From Planctomycetaceae bacterium (GTDB lineage: Bacteria; Planctomycetota; Planctomycetia; Planctomycetales; Planctomycetaceae), in NCBI GenBank assembly GCA_947463775.1, contig CANHVD010000025.1:1-19320 (forward strand): a DNA stretch of 19,320 nucleotides, written 5' to 3'. Positions 1 through 7,448 of the stretch are shown here, in pieces. Within the stretch, counting starts at the first letter, position 1; each line of letters opens with the position of its first letter. Position numbers and translations under genes: made by a program. The notes under the pieces were generated by a model, which was not told where the DNA came from, did not search any database, and saw nothing but the letters and a program-made list of their open reading frames with translations.

Positions 1-1073
1 CGCGAACGATCCTCCAGCTTGTCGGCAAGTTTCAGCAGAACAGGTTCCAGCTTGTTGGCTTGTTCGGCCACGGACATCATTTCAATCACATCCGGCGGAA
101 ACTGACCGCTGGCGGCGAGTGGTCCGGCCAGACTCTTTCCTGCGGCGATATTCTCTGCCGCAGAAGCGATTGTTTCGCTCAGCACTTGGTTTCCCGTGGC
201 ACTGCGAGCGATCTCCAGAGACTTGAGCATGGGCACGCCATTTTGCAGCAGCGTGCCCAGAACTCGGCAGAATCGAGCGATCGCGAGGGATCGGACAACC
301 GGACCAACACCATGCAGACGCAGCGATGTTCGATCTCGGAACTCCTTTAGCTTTGCTACAGGAATGAACGAGCGAACGGCATAGACTGCACCAAGAGTCA
401 CCAGCAACACAGGGAGGCCGAAGGATTTCAGTCCCGAACTGAGTGCCAGCAGAATCGTGGTCGGCAGCGGCATCCGATTGCTCTGTCGCAGCGATTCAAA
501 AAGAGGTTCGAACTTCGGAACAAAGAACGTCAGCATGCCGACCACAACCAGAGATCCAACCACTGTCAGCAGAGCCGGATAGGCCAAAGCACTCAGCAGT
601 CGGCCGCGAATTTCTTCCTGACGCTCTCTGACAGCCGCCAGACGTCGCAACGATTCATCCAGGAAACCGCCTTCTTCGCCAGCTCGCACCATGCTGACTT
701 CGAGATCACCGAAAAGGCTGTTGTGCTCAGACATTGCGTTAGCCAGAGACGTCCCGTCGGCCACTCGTTCCGCAATGCGAGCCAGAGCGGTTTTCAGACC
801 TGGACTGGACGTCTGCTGTTCCATCACTCGCAGTGCTTTGAGCAGAGGAACTCCGGTATCCAACTGATCCGCCAGCAGACTGCAGGCTGCCGCGATGGCC
901 GCCGGTTTCACCCTTTGACTTCGCAACGGCGTCGCAGCGTTCTCGCTCAGTGTCAAAGGCGTCAGCACCTGCTGCGCGAGCGTCTGCAACGCTTCGCCAC
1001 GAGTGGCGGCGTTGAGCTGACCGAGGACTCGATGTCCTGATCCATCAATCGCGCTATAGGTGAACTGAGACAT
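1..1073 (-). CDS. gspF: Type II secretion system inner-membrane platform protein GspF (C-terminus cut by window edge)
   Basis: The reading frame opens at the ATG at 1073-1071 (MSQFTYSAIDGSGHRVLGQL) and runs off the left edge after about 357 codons; family members are usually near 400 residues, so only the last part is missing. The start MSQFTYSAIDG is the usual GspF/PilC opening. The protein then shows the two-fold T2SSF architecture: a first cytoplasmic domain with a LADQLDTGVPLLKALRV stretch and an EEGGFLDESLRRLA motif, a hydrophobic segment around ALLTVVGSLVVVGMLTFFVP, a second hydrophobic segment GLPVLLVTLGAVYAV, and a second domain repeating the pattern (FCRVLGTLLQNGVPMLKSLE and NKLEPVLLKLADKLEDR). 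GspF anchors the GspE ATPase and pseudopilus assembly in the inner membrane. It lies 82 bases downstream of the sco gene on the same strand, apart from the other gsp genes. A PilC role in type IV pili is possible from sequence alone, but the neighbouring gspI/J/K/E/D genes favour GspF. Confidence 0.93.
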   Translation of the reverse strand, partial: MSQFTYSAIDGSGHRVLGQLNAATRGEALQTLAQQVLTPLTLSENAATPLRSQRVKPAAIAAACSLLADQLDTGVPLLKALRVMEQQTSSPGLKTALARIAERVADGTSLANAMSEHNSLFGDLEVSMVRAGEEGGFLDESLRRLAAVRERQEEIRGRLLSALAYPALLTVVGSLVVVGMLTFFVPKFEPLFESLRQSNRMPLPTTILLALSSGLKSFGLPVLLVTLGAVYAVRSFIPVAKLKEFRDRTSLRLHGVGPVVRSLAIARFCRVLGTLLQNGVPMLKSLEIARSATGNQVLSETIASAAENIAAGKSLAGPLAASGQFPPDVIEMMSVAEQANKLEPVLLKLADKLEDRS

Positions 1074-1155
1074 GGTACCGAGTGACGCTTTTGAACAGTT
1101 GAGGAATGACGAACAGCTAACGGATCGAAGAGTTCTGCGTGTTGGTTTACCGCGG

Positions 1156-2058
1156 TTACTTTTCTTCGTCGGTCTTCGAGCAACACTCTCCGACGGCCGT
1201 TAAGGAGTCTTTGGTGGCTCCGGAGTTCTTTGTCGCACAGCAGCCACATTTCTTCGTTGGAGCGGAGACATTGGCCGTCGCTGTCAGATGATCTCCGGAA
1301 TACAGTGCTGCAAATCGCTGACGCTCTGACATGCCTGCGACGCGAAGGAAAGTTGCTGTTAAGTGGCTGGACTTCAGTCCAGAGGGCAGGGCGGACAGAC
1401 GATTCGTCGGGTCGTTTCCGAAGGTGATGACTGCGGCATGCTGAGTTCGATCTGCATCCAGAACCGGGTCAAGGTCGTACAAGCCCAGAGCGAAACGAAT
1501 TTCTTCGATATCCTCTTCGGCACCTGTGCAAAATAACCATTCGGCCAGACCATCGTCCTGAGACACACCGAGGTTGTCGGCATAGCGTTTCAGCTTTTCC
1601 GGGGTGTCATTGGCTGGATCCAGCGTGATGGCAATGAACTGCAACTGCTCCGCAGCAAACTCGTGTTTCATTGCAGCTCGCAGTTCCTTCATTCGCTGAA
1701 TGGTTCCAGGGCATGTTCCTTCACACTCGGTGTAAAACAGGGCCACGCAGAAGATCTTGTCCCGAATCAGATCCGTACGGAACTTATGAGGCTGACCGTA
1801 TTGATCAACAAGTTCGACATCAGGGAAGTCGTCAGAATGGCGACTCACGGCCGTCTCGGAAATTGGCTGATCAAGCAGCAGATCGGCCCGATTGACCGAC
1901 TCCGCAGAGTTAATTGAGTCAGCGGCCTCTTCGATGAATGAAGATTTGTGGGTGGGTTGGAGATTTCGGACCAGTTCAAACATCGCTCCCTGGACATCCA
2001 GCAGCAGGACGAGCGGAGCAGCAGCGGCAAAGAGAATGAGAAGTTGCTTACGTGACAT
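1156..2058 (-). CDS. SCO1/SenC family copper-binding thioredoxin-fold protein with cysteine-rich C-terminal tail
   Basis: This is a 300-residue protein. I chose the ATG at 2058 (MSRKQLLILF) because it gives a clean N-terminal membrane anchor at about residues 6-28; the longer frame starts with TTG inside a hairpin. The SCO copper site is visible as CEGTC at residues 112-116 followed by Pro (C-x3-C-P), and a candidate third ligand is His207 in QHAAVITFG. The LDPANDTPEKLKRYA stretch at 146-160 is typical of the family. SCO proteins are periplasmic copper carriers or thiol reductases, best known for loading Cu(A) of cytochrome oxidase. The last 30 residues are unusual: they carry CGCC at 271-274 and ECC at 291-293 in a Lys/Ser/Thr-rich tail that is not part of the core fold and could bind metal. 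The multicopper oxidase gene lies 129 bases upstream on the same strand, so it is a plausible copper recipient. No cytochrome oxidase gene is in the window. Confidence 0.9.
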   Translation of the reverse strand: MSRKQLLILFAAAAPLVLLLDVQGAMFELVRNLQPTHKSSFIEEAADSINSAESVNRADLLLDQPISETAVSRHSDDFPDVELVDQYGQPHKFRTDLIRDKIFCVALFYTECEGTCPGTIQRMKELRAAMKHEFAAEQLQFIAITLDPANDTPEKLKRYADNLGVSQDDGLAEWLFCTGAEEDIEEIRFALGLYDLDPVLDADRTQHAAVITFGNDPTNRLSALPSGLKSSHLTATFLRVAGMSERQRFAALYSGDHLTATANVSAPTKKCGCCATKNSGATKDSLTAVGECCSKTDEEK

Positions 2059-2112
2059 ATATAGAATCCCGATGTTTTGATGGCTTGATTTGAAGGAACA
2101 CCAAGAAGGGAG

Positions 2113-2148
2113 TTGTGCTGCCCGGAGTACGTCTTCTGGGCAGCACAA
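2113..2148. terminator. Hairpin between multicopper oxidase and SCO genes
   Basis: A perfect 11-base inverted repeat (2113-2123 with 2138-2148, arm TTGTGCTGCCC) can extend inward by imperfect pairs to a six-base loop. It lies downstream of the multicopper oxidase gene and upstream of sco on the minus strand. No clear T-run follows on the minus strand, so it could be a weak terminator, a transcript-end stabiliser or an attenuator. Confidence 0.5.
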
Positions 2149-2149
2149 A

Positions 2150-2172
2150 TCCCCCGGACGGTTACCGGGGGA
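2150..2172. terminator. Second hairpin in the oxidase-SCO spacer
   Basis: A perfect 8-base inverted repeat (2150-2157 TCCCCCGG with 2165-2172 CCGGGGGA) has a seven-base loop. It starts 15 bases past the stop codon of the oxidase. Read on the minus strand only a short ATTT follows, so it is not a textbook intrinsic terminator. With the adjacent hairpin it forms a tandem pair likely to reduce or set read-through into sco. Confidence 0.5.
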
Positions 2173-2187
2173 AGCTGCTTCCTGGTC

Positions 2188-3948
2188 TCATGGGAAGCGT
2201 TGTTGAATCGGCTGCGGGGACCGAGTCGGAGTGATTCGAGGATCGAATGCGAACATCATCCGCATGTCCTCATGTTCCACGTTGTGACAGTGAAAAACGA
2301 AAGGTCCTCGGAAAGTCCGGAAGTTCATCAATATTTCGGCTTCACCGTTCCCATCAAGTGAGACGGTGTCGTTCTTGAAGCTGTCCTCGGGAAGTGGTGT
2401 TTGACCGTTCAATCTCACGATCTGATGGGACTCGAGATGGATGTGAATCGGGTGCCACCAGCCGCCACTAGTGTTCCGGAGAATCCAGCGTTCTGCCGTC
2501 CCCAAAGTAGGGGTGGCGTTTGCCAGATTCTCATCGAAGAACTGTTTGTTGATCTGCCATGCGCCATTGCGACGCGTAAACTCAAATGTTCGGGTGACAC
2601 GTGCTTCAGCAGGACGAATTGGAACGTGAGGACGCAGGGGAGTCCCGACGTCAACAGTTGCACTGTCCGTTTGCCGATCACCTTCCACAATGAACTTCAT
2701 AAACCGTGTTGGTTGATCGAGAGCTCGTCGGTCGTCCAATTCACCCCTTGGGCCTCGGCCATCGTCCTGAGACAAGGTGTTCTCGATAAACACTTCGTTC
2801 GGGGCGTCTGTAAAGTCGATGACGACGTCTGCACGCTGAGCCATACTGAGTAACAGCGTCTGGCGTTCCTGAGCATTTGGGTAGAGCCATGTATCTTTGC
2901 CGAGGCCGATAAAGGGCTGACCGTTGCTGAGACGAAGCTCCAGGAATCGAGCATTACAGCCGTTCAGAATTCGGAAACGATACTTGCGACGCTGAACTCG
3001 GAAGAAGGGCTGCGCCTTGCCGTTGACGATCCACACGTCTCCCAGGGTACCATCGTGATCGAGTGGATCAAAGAACAGGGTTCCGTCCGGGTTGAAGCGG
3101 CGGTCCTGGAACGCCAGAGGAATATCGAACTGTTCTGCGGGAAGAACATTGCGGTCGATCAGATCCTGCTCCAGTTCATCCGTCGTGATGAAGAATCCGG
3201 AAAGCCCGAACCACACGTTGGCGGCCGCGATATCCATCGCGTGGTCGTGATACCACATTGTTGACGGGCTCTCAGAGAAATCTGGTTGGCCATTCAACAT
3301 CGGAACGGTGTTGGTGTAAAAGTAATCTCGAGCACGTCCGGGCAGCACGTAGAAGTTAGGATAGCCGTCAGAGTGTGCAGGATTATGGCCACCGTGCAGA
3401 TGGACTGAGGTTTCGATGTTCAGGTCATTCCAGGTACGAACGACAACCGGCTGGCCGACTCGAGCTTTGAATGTCGGGCCCGGAATGATTCCATCGTATC
3501 CGAACATAGGTGTTCGCACTCCCGGAATGATTTCGTGAACCGTGTTTCGCATCCGCATTTCGTACCACTTCGTGGGGAATGCTTCGTACCAATTCAGTTC
3601 CGGCTGTTCTGCGACACGTCGATCGAAGTACTCCGGCGCGATTCCGTGGAATACGGCTCCCGGTTGAAACGGTGGGTTGCCAATGGCCAAAGGCTGCTTA
3701 ACCGGTGGCAGCGGCAGCGGCACAGTGAAAGGGGTAAACCGCAGATTGGTGGGTGGCCCGTTGTCATTGCCGCCCCCGTTTCCGCCTTTACCTTTGCCTT
3801 TGCCACTCCCTTTTCCACTGCTCGAGGAGCTGTCGTTTTTTCCTTTGGACAACGCGTGGGCCGTTAGGTTGGCGACATTCCCCGCGATCAGGCCGGCTGC
3901 CAACTGCGACATCACTGTGCGGCGGGTCAGATTTTTCTTTTTCGTCAT
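2188..3948 (-). CDS. Tat-exported multicopper oxidase (CotA/bilirubin-oxidase-like)
   Basis: This is a 586-residue protein. I chose the ATG at 3948 over the upstream GTG at 4014 because it places a twin-arginine signal (LTRRTVMSQLAAGLIAG, residues 7-23) at the N-terminus, with an AGAGAG purine stretch upstream. All four copper-binding motifs are visible: HLHGGH at 183-188, WYHDH at 232-236, HPIHIH at 499-504 and HCHNVEHEDMRM at 553-564, where Cys554 would bind type 1 copper and Met564 would be the axial ligand. The enzyme should oxidise phenols, bilirubin-like compounds or metal ions and reduce oxygen to water. Tat export fits a protein folded with copper before export. Residues 33-64 form an unusual Ser/Gly/Lys/Asn low-complexity linker before the first cupredoxin domain. 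The sco gene follows on the same strand and may supply copper. The substrate cannot be read from the sequence. Confidence 0.93.
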   Translation of the reverse strand: MTKKKNLTRRTVMSQLAAGLIAGNVANLTAHALSKGKNDSSSSSGKGSGKGKGKGGNGGGNDNGPPTNLRFTPFTVPLPLPPVKQPLAIGNPPFQPGAVFHGIAPEYFDRRVAEQPELNWYEAFPTKWYEMRMRNTVHEIIPGVRTPMFGYDGIIPGPTFKARVGQPVVVRTWNDLNIETSVHLHGGHNPAHSDGYPNFYVLPGRARDYFYTNTVPMLNGQPDFSESPSTMWYHDHAMDIAAANVWFGLSGFFITTDELEQDLIDRNVLPAEQFDIPLAFQDRRFNPDGTLFFDPLDHDGTLGDVWIVNGKAQPFFRVQRRKYRFRILNGCNARFLELRLSNGQPFIGLGKDTWLYPNAQERQTLLLSMAQRADVVIDFTDAPNEVFIENTLSQDDGRGPRGELDDRRALDQPTRFMKFIVEGDRQTDSATVDVGTPLRPHVPIRPAEARVTRTFEFTRRNGAWQINKQFFDENLANATPTLGTAERWILRNTSGGWWHPIHIHLESHQIVRLNGQTPLPEDSFKNDTVSLDGNGEAEILMNFRTFRGPFVFHCHNVEHEDMRMMFAFDPRITPTRSPQPIQQRFP

Positions 3949-4328
3949 AGTGTTCTCTCTAATCAGGAGTGACTTGGCGCAGATGCTTTCGAGCGCATCC
4001 GCGAATACGGTCACACTAAAATCCTGAATGCGCTAAAACAGCAGCGTGGACAAGGATTGAGGCTACTTTCCTCGATCCCCCCAGAACCTCCGCGGGCTTT
4101 GTGGTTTTGTTGACAGAAGGCAACACCTTTGTGTTATTCGACGAGTCAGGTTTTGCAGGCTTGTTGCTTTCCAGTGATACACAGTTGTCTATAGCGAGTC
4201 CGATCTTCAGCCTTCAGATCTGCTTTCGGCGGTAAAGTTCAGGAGTGCAGGAAAGCGCAGACGAGTTCACAGAGTTTGTAGCGCTTTCTTTGATCAGTCT
4301 GTTCTGAACGCCGCTGAAGATCGTTCAA
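3949..4328. other. Divergent intergenic region between the multicopper oxidase and gspI
   Basis: These 380 bases separate the minus-strand oxidase gene from the plus-strand gsp genes and must hold promoters for both directions. I see no convincing gene in it. One sigma-70-like element on the plus strand is listed separately. No strong element was picked out for the minus direction. Confidence 0.6.
4110..4137 (+). promoter_or_regulatory. Possible sigma-70 promoter upstream of gspI
   Basis: A perfect TTGACA (4110-4115) is followed after 16 bases by TGTTAT (4132-4137), which matches four of six bases of TATAAT. It points towards gspI and would leave a leader of about 190 bases. The match rests on consensus alone. 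Confidence 0.3.
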
Positions 4329-4787
4329 ATGAAGTTTGTTCGCCCACAGAGTTGCCTGCGACAGGATCAACAGATCAAGCGTCGAGGGCTGACATTGCTG
4401 GAGATGCTGCTGGCAGCGGCAATTCTTGCGATGTCGCTTGCCGTGCTTGCGCGTCAGAACGGCGTGGGGGTTCGAGCGGCGCTGCGATCTCAGCTGGAGA
4501 CGGAATCCGCAGTGCTTTGTCAATCGCAACTCAATCGACTACTGAGCGAGAAGACTCCCACGGACTCGATAGCTGAGAGGCCGCTGACAGAAGCCGGGTC
4601 AAAGTCTCATCGCTGGATGTGGTCCGCGCAGGTGGAGCCATCCTCAGTGCCCGAGCTGCGATTGGTAACCGTGACCGTATTTGCTGAGGGCATGCATCGG
4701 GAGATTTCCACGGTGAAATTGTCGCGACTTGTGCCGGCATTCCCCGAGGCATCCCCGCAAAGAATCGCCGGGGGCAGAAGCCGATGA
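4329..4787 (+). CDS. gspI: Type II secretion minor pseudopilin GspI
   Basis: This is a 152-residue prepilin-like protein. A 20-residue basic leader ends in KRRG, and the prepilin peptidase cleavage site is G20/L21 with the conserved Glu at +5 (LTLLE, residues 21-25). The hydrophobic N-terminal helix is LLEMLLAAAILAMSLAVL. The next stretch, with repeated Ala/Leu/Gln/Glu before NRLLSEK, resembles GspI, and first position in an I-J-K order supports that choice. GspI sits with GspJ and GspK at the tip of the pseudopilus. The start ATG has only a weak purine-rich stretch upstream. The stop codon overlaps the start of gspJ (ATGA), so the two are probably translationally coupled. Subtype assignment (I rather than H) depends mainly on gene order. 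Confidence 0.8.
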   Translation: MKFVRPQSCLRQDQQIKRRGLTLLEMLLAAAILAMSLAVLARQNGVGVRAALRSQLETESAVLCQSQLNRLLSEKTPTDSIAERPLTEAGSKSHRWMWSAQVEPSSVPELRLVTVTVFAEGMHREISTVKLSRLVPAFPEASPQRIAGGRSR

Positions 4788-5647
4788 AGCGTCAGGTCAT
4801 GAGATCTACGACTCTCGTGGAAACCCTTGCCGGTGTTGATCGGCAGAGTCGATTCCAGCATCGTCGCGCGTTTACTCTGATGGAGACACTGGCGGCATTG
4901 GCGATTCTGGGAATGGTTGTTTCGTCACTTAGTGCATCGCTGCATCTTTACTGGAAGTACAGAAGTGTCAGTCGCTCACAGATTACGATCGCTCAGCTTC
5001 AGCGAGGAATCATAGAAGATCTGACCAGCGATCTGAGAATGACGCTGCAGGATCCTGTTGCTGTTCGAGCCGCATCTATGGTCGCGGCGGCTCGTTCTGA
5101 ATCTGCCATAGAAAAAGCTGGTAGTGAGCGATTTCTGAATGTCACTGAGCAGGTTCTGGAACTGCCAACAGATTTGCGTAACCAGCCTGTCCATTTCATC
5201 GGAACCAGCCAGGCGATGGCTCTTCTGCATGAGCAGAGGAATCCTCGATTTGATCAGGCTCGTTCCAATTATCAATCGGCGGGATTGAGCCACACTGTTT
5301 GGTGGGTTAACAGCGAAGGTTCGATTCGATTGCCACTTTTTCATTCCGGTCCACAGTTAATCACAGTGGCGGTTAATGCCTCGAAGGATCGAAGAGGACT
5401 GGTCCGAAAAGCCCGGAAAGACACTGGTGGATCAGCAAGCTCAACATCAGACGAAGACGAATGGTTAGTCGCTGCTGAGGTGGCAAGTTTGGGGCTGCGA
5501 TATTTTGATGGCAAGAACTGGCGTACGGAGTGGAACAGTTTCCAACAACAGGCCTTACCTCTGGCAGTTGAAGTTTGTGTCACAATCGAGGGCGGACCCG
5601 AGCAAGAAACGCCGGTCGTTATCTGGCTTCCGCAAGCTTCGGACTGA
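4784..5647 (+). CDS. gspJ: Type II secretion minor pseudopilin GspJ
   Basis: This is a 287-residue pseudopilin. A 29-residue leader ends in HRRA, followed by FTLME (residues 30-34) with Glu at +5, then the hydrophobic helix TLAALAILGMVVSSL. The residue before the predicted cleavage is Ala29 instead of the usual Gly, which prepilin peptidases can sometimes accept. The C-terminal half has the GspJ pattern: a VASLGLRYFDGKNWRTEW stretch followed by LPLAVEVCVTIE, where family members have a tyrosine/tryptophan-rich strand before a conserved 'LP-x-aVeV' segment. The length is somewhat above that of typical GspJ because of a charged Arg/Lys/Ser/Asp insertion around residues 200-227. The start overlaps the gspI stop as ATGA, and a GGGGGCAGAAG stretch just upstream could serve as ribosome binding site. 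Confidence 0.85.
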   Translation: MKRQVMRSTTLVETLAGVDRQSRFQHRRAFTLMETLAALAILGMVVSSLSASLHLYWKYRSVSRSQITIAQLQRGIIEDLTSDLRMTLQDPVAVRAASMVAAARSESAIEKAGSERFLNVTEQVLELPTDLRNQPVHFIGTSQAMALLHEQRNPRFDQARSNYQSAGLSHTVWWVNSEGSIRLPLFHSGPQLITVAVNASKDRRGLVRKARKDTGGSASSTSDEDEWLVAAEVASLGLRYFDGKNWRTEWNSFQQQALPLAVEVCVTIEGGPEQETPVVIWLPQASD

Positions 5648-5734
5648 AACCGTGCTGTTCGTGCTTTTGGCTGTTCCTCGGTTAGCTTTCATTTCTCGTG
5701 TAGTTTTCATTTTCGATCCTCAGTCCCGCAACTT

Positions 5735-7381
5735 ATGCAAAGTGGCAGACCAAATTTACGAACAGCAAAGCCGAACCTCGCTCGGGTCTCGGCCGGAGTT
5801 CGTCGACGGTCCGGCATGGTGCTGATCCTGGTCCTTGTCGTTGTGCTGATGCTCAGTTTTGCGGTTTACTCCTTCTCGGAACTGATGGTGGCCGAATACG
5901 CTGCGACAAAGACGGGACTGCGGCAGCTTCAGCGGCGAGAGCTGGCAACATCCGGAATCGAGCTGGCTGCGTTGGCTATCCGGCAGCGAGAGACGTTTGT
6001 CGCCCGCCCGTTTGAGATAAGACTTCCGGGAAACGAACAGGCCATGATCTCGGTCCTGCGATCAATACCATCGAAGAGTACGCAGCCGATTTTTGGGATG
6101 AGTGATGAGTCTGCAAAGCTCAATATCAACACGCTGCCCCTCGAAAAGTCTCGACGAACAGAGGCGCGGCAGCGGCTACTTGTTCTGCCCGGGATGACAC
6201 TGCAAATAGCTGATGCCATTCTGGACTGGCGGGACCCGGATGAAGAAGTGTCTGAGTTTGGTGCGGAGACTTCGTACTACGCGGGTCAGTCTTCTTCGCG
6301 ACTTCCGCGGCAGGCGCCATTCGAAGATTTGAACGAGATCCTGTATGTTCGGGGCGTCAATACTGACATGTTGTACGGTGAAGATCAGAACCATAATGGT
6401 TTACTCGATCCGGAAGAGAATGATGGAGACGGACGTGCGCCACGGGATAACCGAGACGGAGTTCTCCAGCAGGGCTGGGCTGATCTGATCACCGTGCAAG
6501 GTTGTGAGAGCACTCTTCGCTCTGATGGTCGACCGAAGATCAACTTGAATCAACCTGTGCTGGCTCGGCTGTATGACGAGCTGGAGCCGGAATTTGGTAG
6601 TGAAGCGGCGACCTACATCGTTGCGTGGCGGATGCGTGGAGCGACTTATCTGGATGCTCCACGGCCTGACGAAGGAAACGATCTGGAACGTCGGCGGCTG
6701 GAGCGACTGGAGTCTGCCATGAGTCGGCTGAATTCCCAGTTAGGTGACGCTGAACGCGAGTCAGAAAAGCTAAATGCAGATCAGACTCGGCGAGGCGGTC
6801 TGACGCTCACAGAATCATCAGCCAAGTTTAAGTCGCCCCTTGATTTGTTCGGAGGTCAGGTCCAGGTTGCAATCAATGGCGTGGACACACTGTTAGAGTC
6901 TCCCTGGTCCGCGGATCCTGCGACAGCGCGCAGGATGCTGCCCGTGTTCGAACAGAGCCTGACGACGACCGATGAGATGGTTTTTCAGGGGCGAATCAGC
7001 ATTAACGAAGCGCCAGAATCGGTTCTGCGGTCGATTCCGGGAATGAGTGAATCTGCAGCACGGACGATCGCTCGAATCCAGCCGGAGATTCAGTCGCTGA
7101 ATGGCTCTGACGAATTTCGATCTGTGGCGTGGCTTGTCGGCCGTGGAATTCTATCGTTGCCCGAACTGCGTGAGATGGGACCTTTTATCACGACGGGTGG
7201 AGATATTCGCAGCGGTGTCTGTTTAGGTCAGATTCAGGGGGATGCCGCAGTTTCTTCGCTTCGATTCCGCGTTGATTGTTCTGGTTCTAGTCGACGGATC
7301 CTGTGGCTTCAGGATTTGCCGGTGATGTCTTCTCGTGAGCTGGGAATTCCTGAGATGCGGATGATGACGAACCCGCAGTGA
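5735..7381 (+). CDS. gspK: Type II secretion pseudopilus tip protein GspK
   Basis: This is a 548-residue protein. The leader (27 residues, ending RRRSG) is followed by the hydrophobic helix MVLILVLVVVLMLSFAVYSF; as usual for GspK, Glu at +5 is absent. Family motifs follow: GMSDESAKLNINTLP, then LPGMTLQIADAILDWRDPDEE and APFEDLNEILYVRGV, a helix-hairpin-helix-like region repeated near the C-terminus (ISINEAPESVLRSIPGMSES). GspK caps the pseudopilus and its tip is known to bind calcium. Here a canonical EF-hand-type loop is visible at residues 217-228 (DQNHNGLLDPEE), followed by an acidic stretch. At 548 residues it is longer than the usual 300-350, partly through a charged segment around 305-350. 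It begins 87 bases after gspJ; the ATG at 5735 is the only start in this frame after the gspJ stop that leaves a full leader. Confidence 0.9.
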   Translation: MQSGRPNLRTAKPNLARVSAGVRRRSGMVLILVLVVVLMLSFAVYSFSELMVAEYAATKTGLRQLQRRELATSGIELAALAIRQRETFVARPFEIRLPGNEQAMISVLRSIPSKSTQPIFGMSDESAKLNINTLPLEKSRRTEARQRLLVLPGMTLQIADAILDWRDPDEEVSEFGAETSYYAGQSSSRLPRQAPFEDLNEILYVRGVNTDMLYGEDQNHNGLLDPEENDGDGRAPRDNRDGVLQQGWADLITVQGCESTLRSDGRPKINLNQPVLARLYDELEPEFGSEAATYIVAWRMRGATYLDAPRPDEGNDLERRRLERLESAMSRLNSQLGDAERESEKLNADQTRRGGLTLTESSAKFKSPLDLFGGQVQVAINGVDTLLESPWSADPATARRMLPVFEQSLTTTDEMVFQGRISINEAPESVLRSIPGMSESAARTIARIQPEIQSLNGSDEFRSVAWLVGRGILSLPELREMGPFITTGGDIRSGVCLGQIQGDAAVSSLRFRVDCSGSSRRILWLQDLPVMSSRELGIPEMRMMTNPQ

Positions 7382-7448
7382 TGATGCCAGAAGTCATCGC
7401 TCGCCGGAGCGTTGTGTTGCCCGTGGGCAGCATCTGATCAGAATTGCG

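Noticed and set aside
2059..2148. N-terminal extension of the SCO protein
   Set aside because: It would start with TTG inside a perfect hairpin and would bury the membrane anchor; the ATG at 2058 gives a normal N-terminus.
2401..2853. Plus-strand open frame of 150 codons opposite the multicopper oxidase
   Set aside because: It is fully antisense to a gene with all copper motifs, and its protein shows no domain or signal features.
3949..4014. N-terminal extension of the multicopper oxidase
   Set aside because: It starts with GTG and would place the twin-arginine signal internally; the ATG at 3948 puts it at the N-terminus.
5645..5737. Possible stop-codon read-through joining GspJ and GspK
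   Set aside because: The two genes share a frame with 29 sense codons between them, but a run of that length without a stop is likely by chance, and GspK has its own complete prepilin-type leader.
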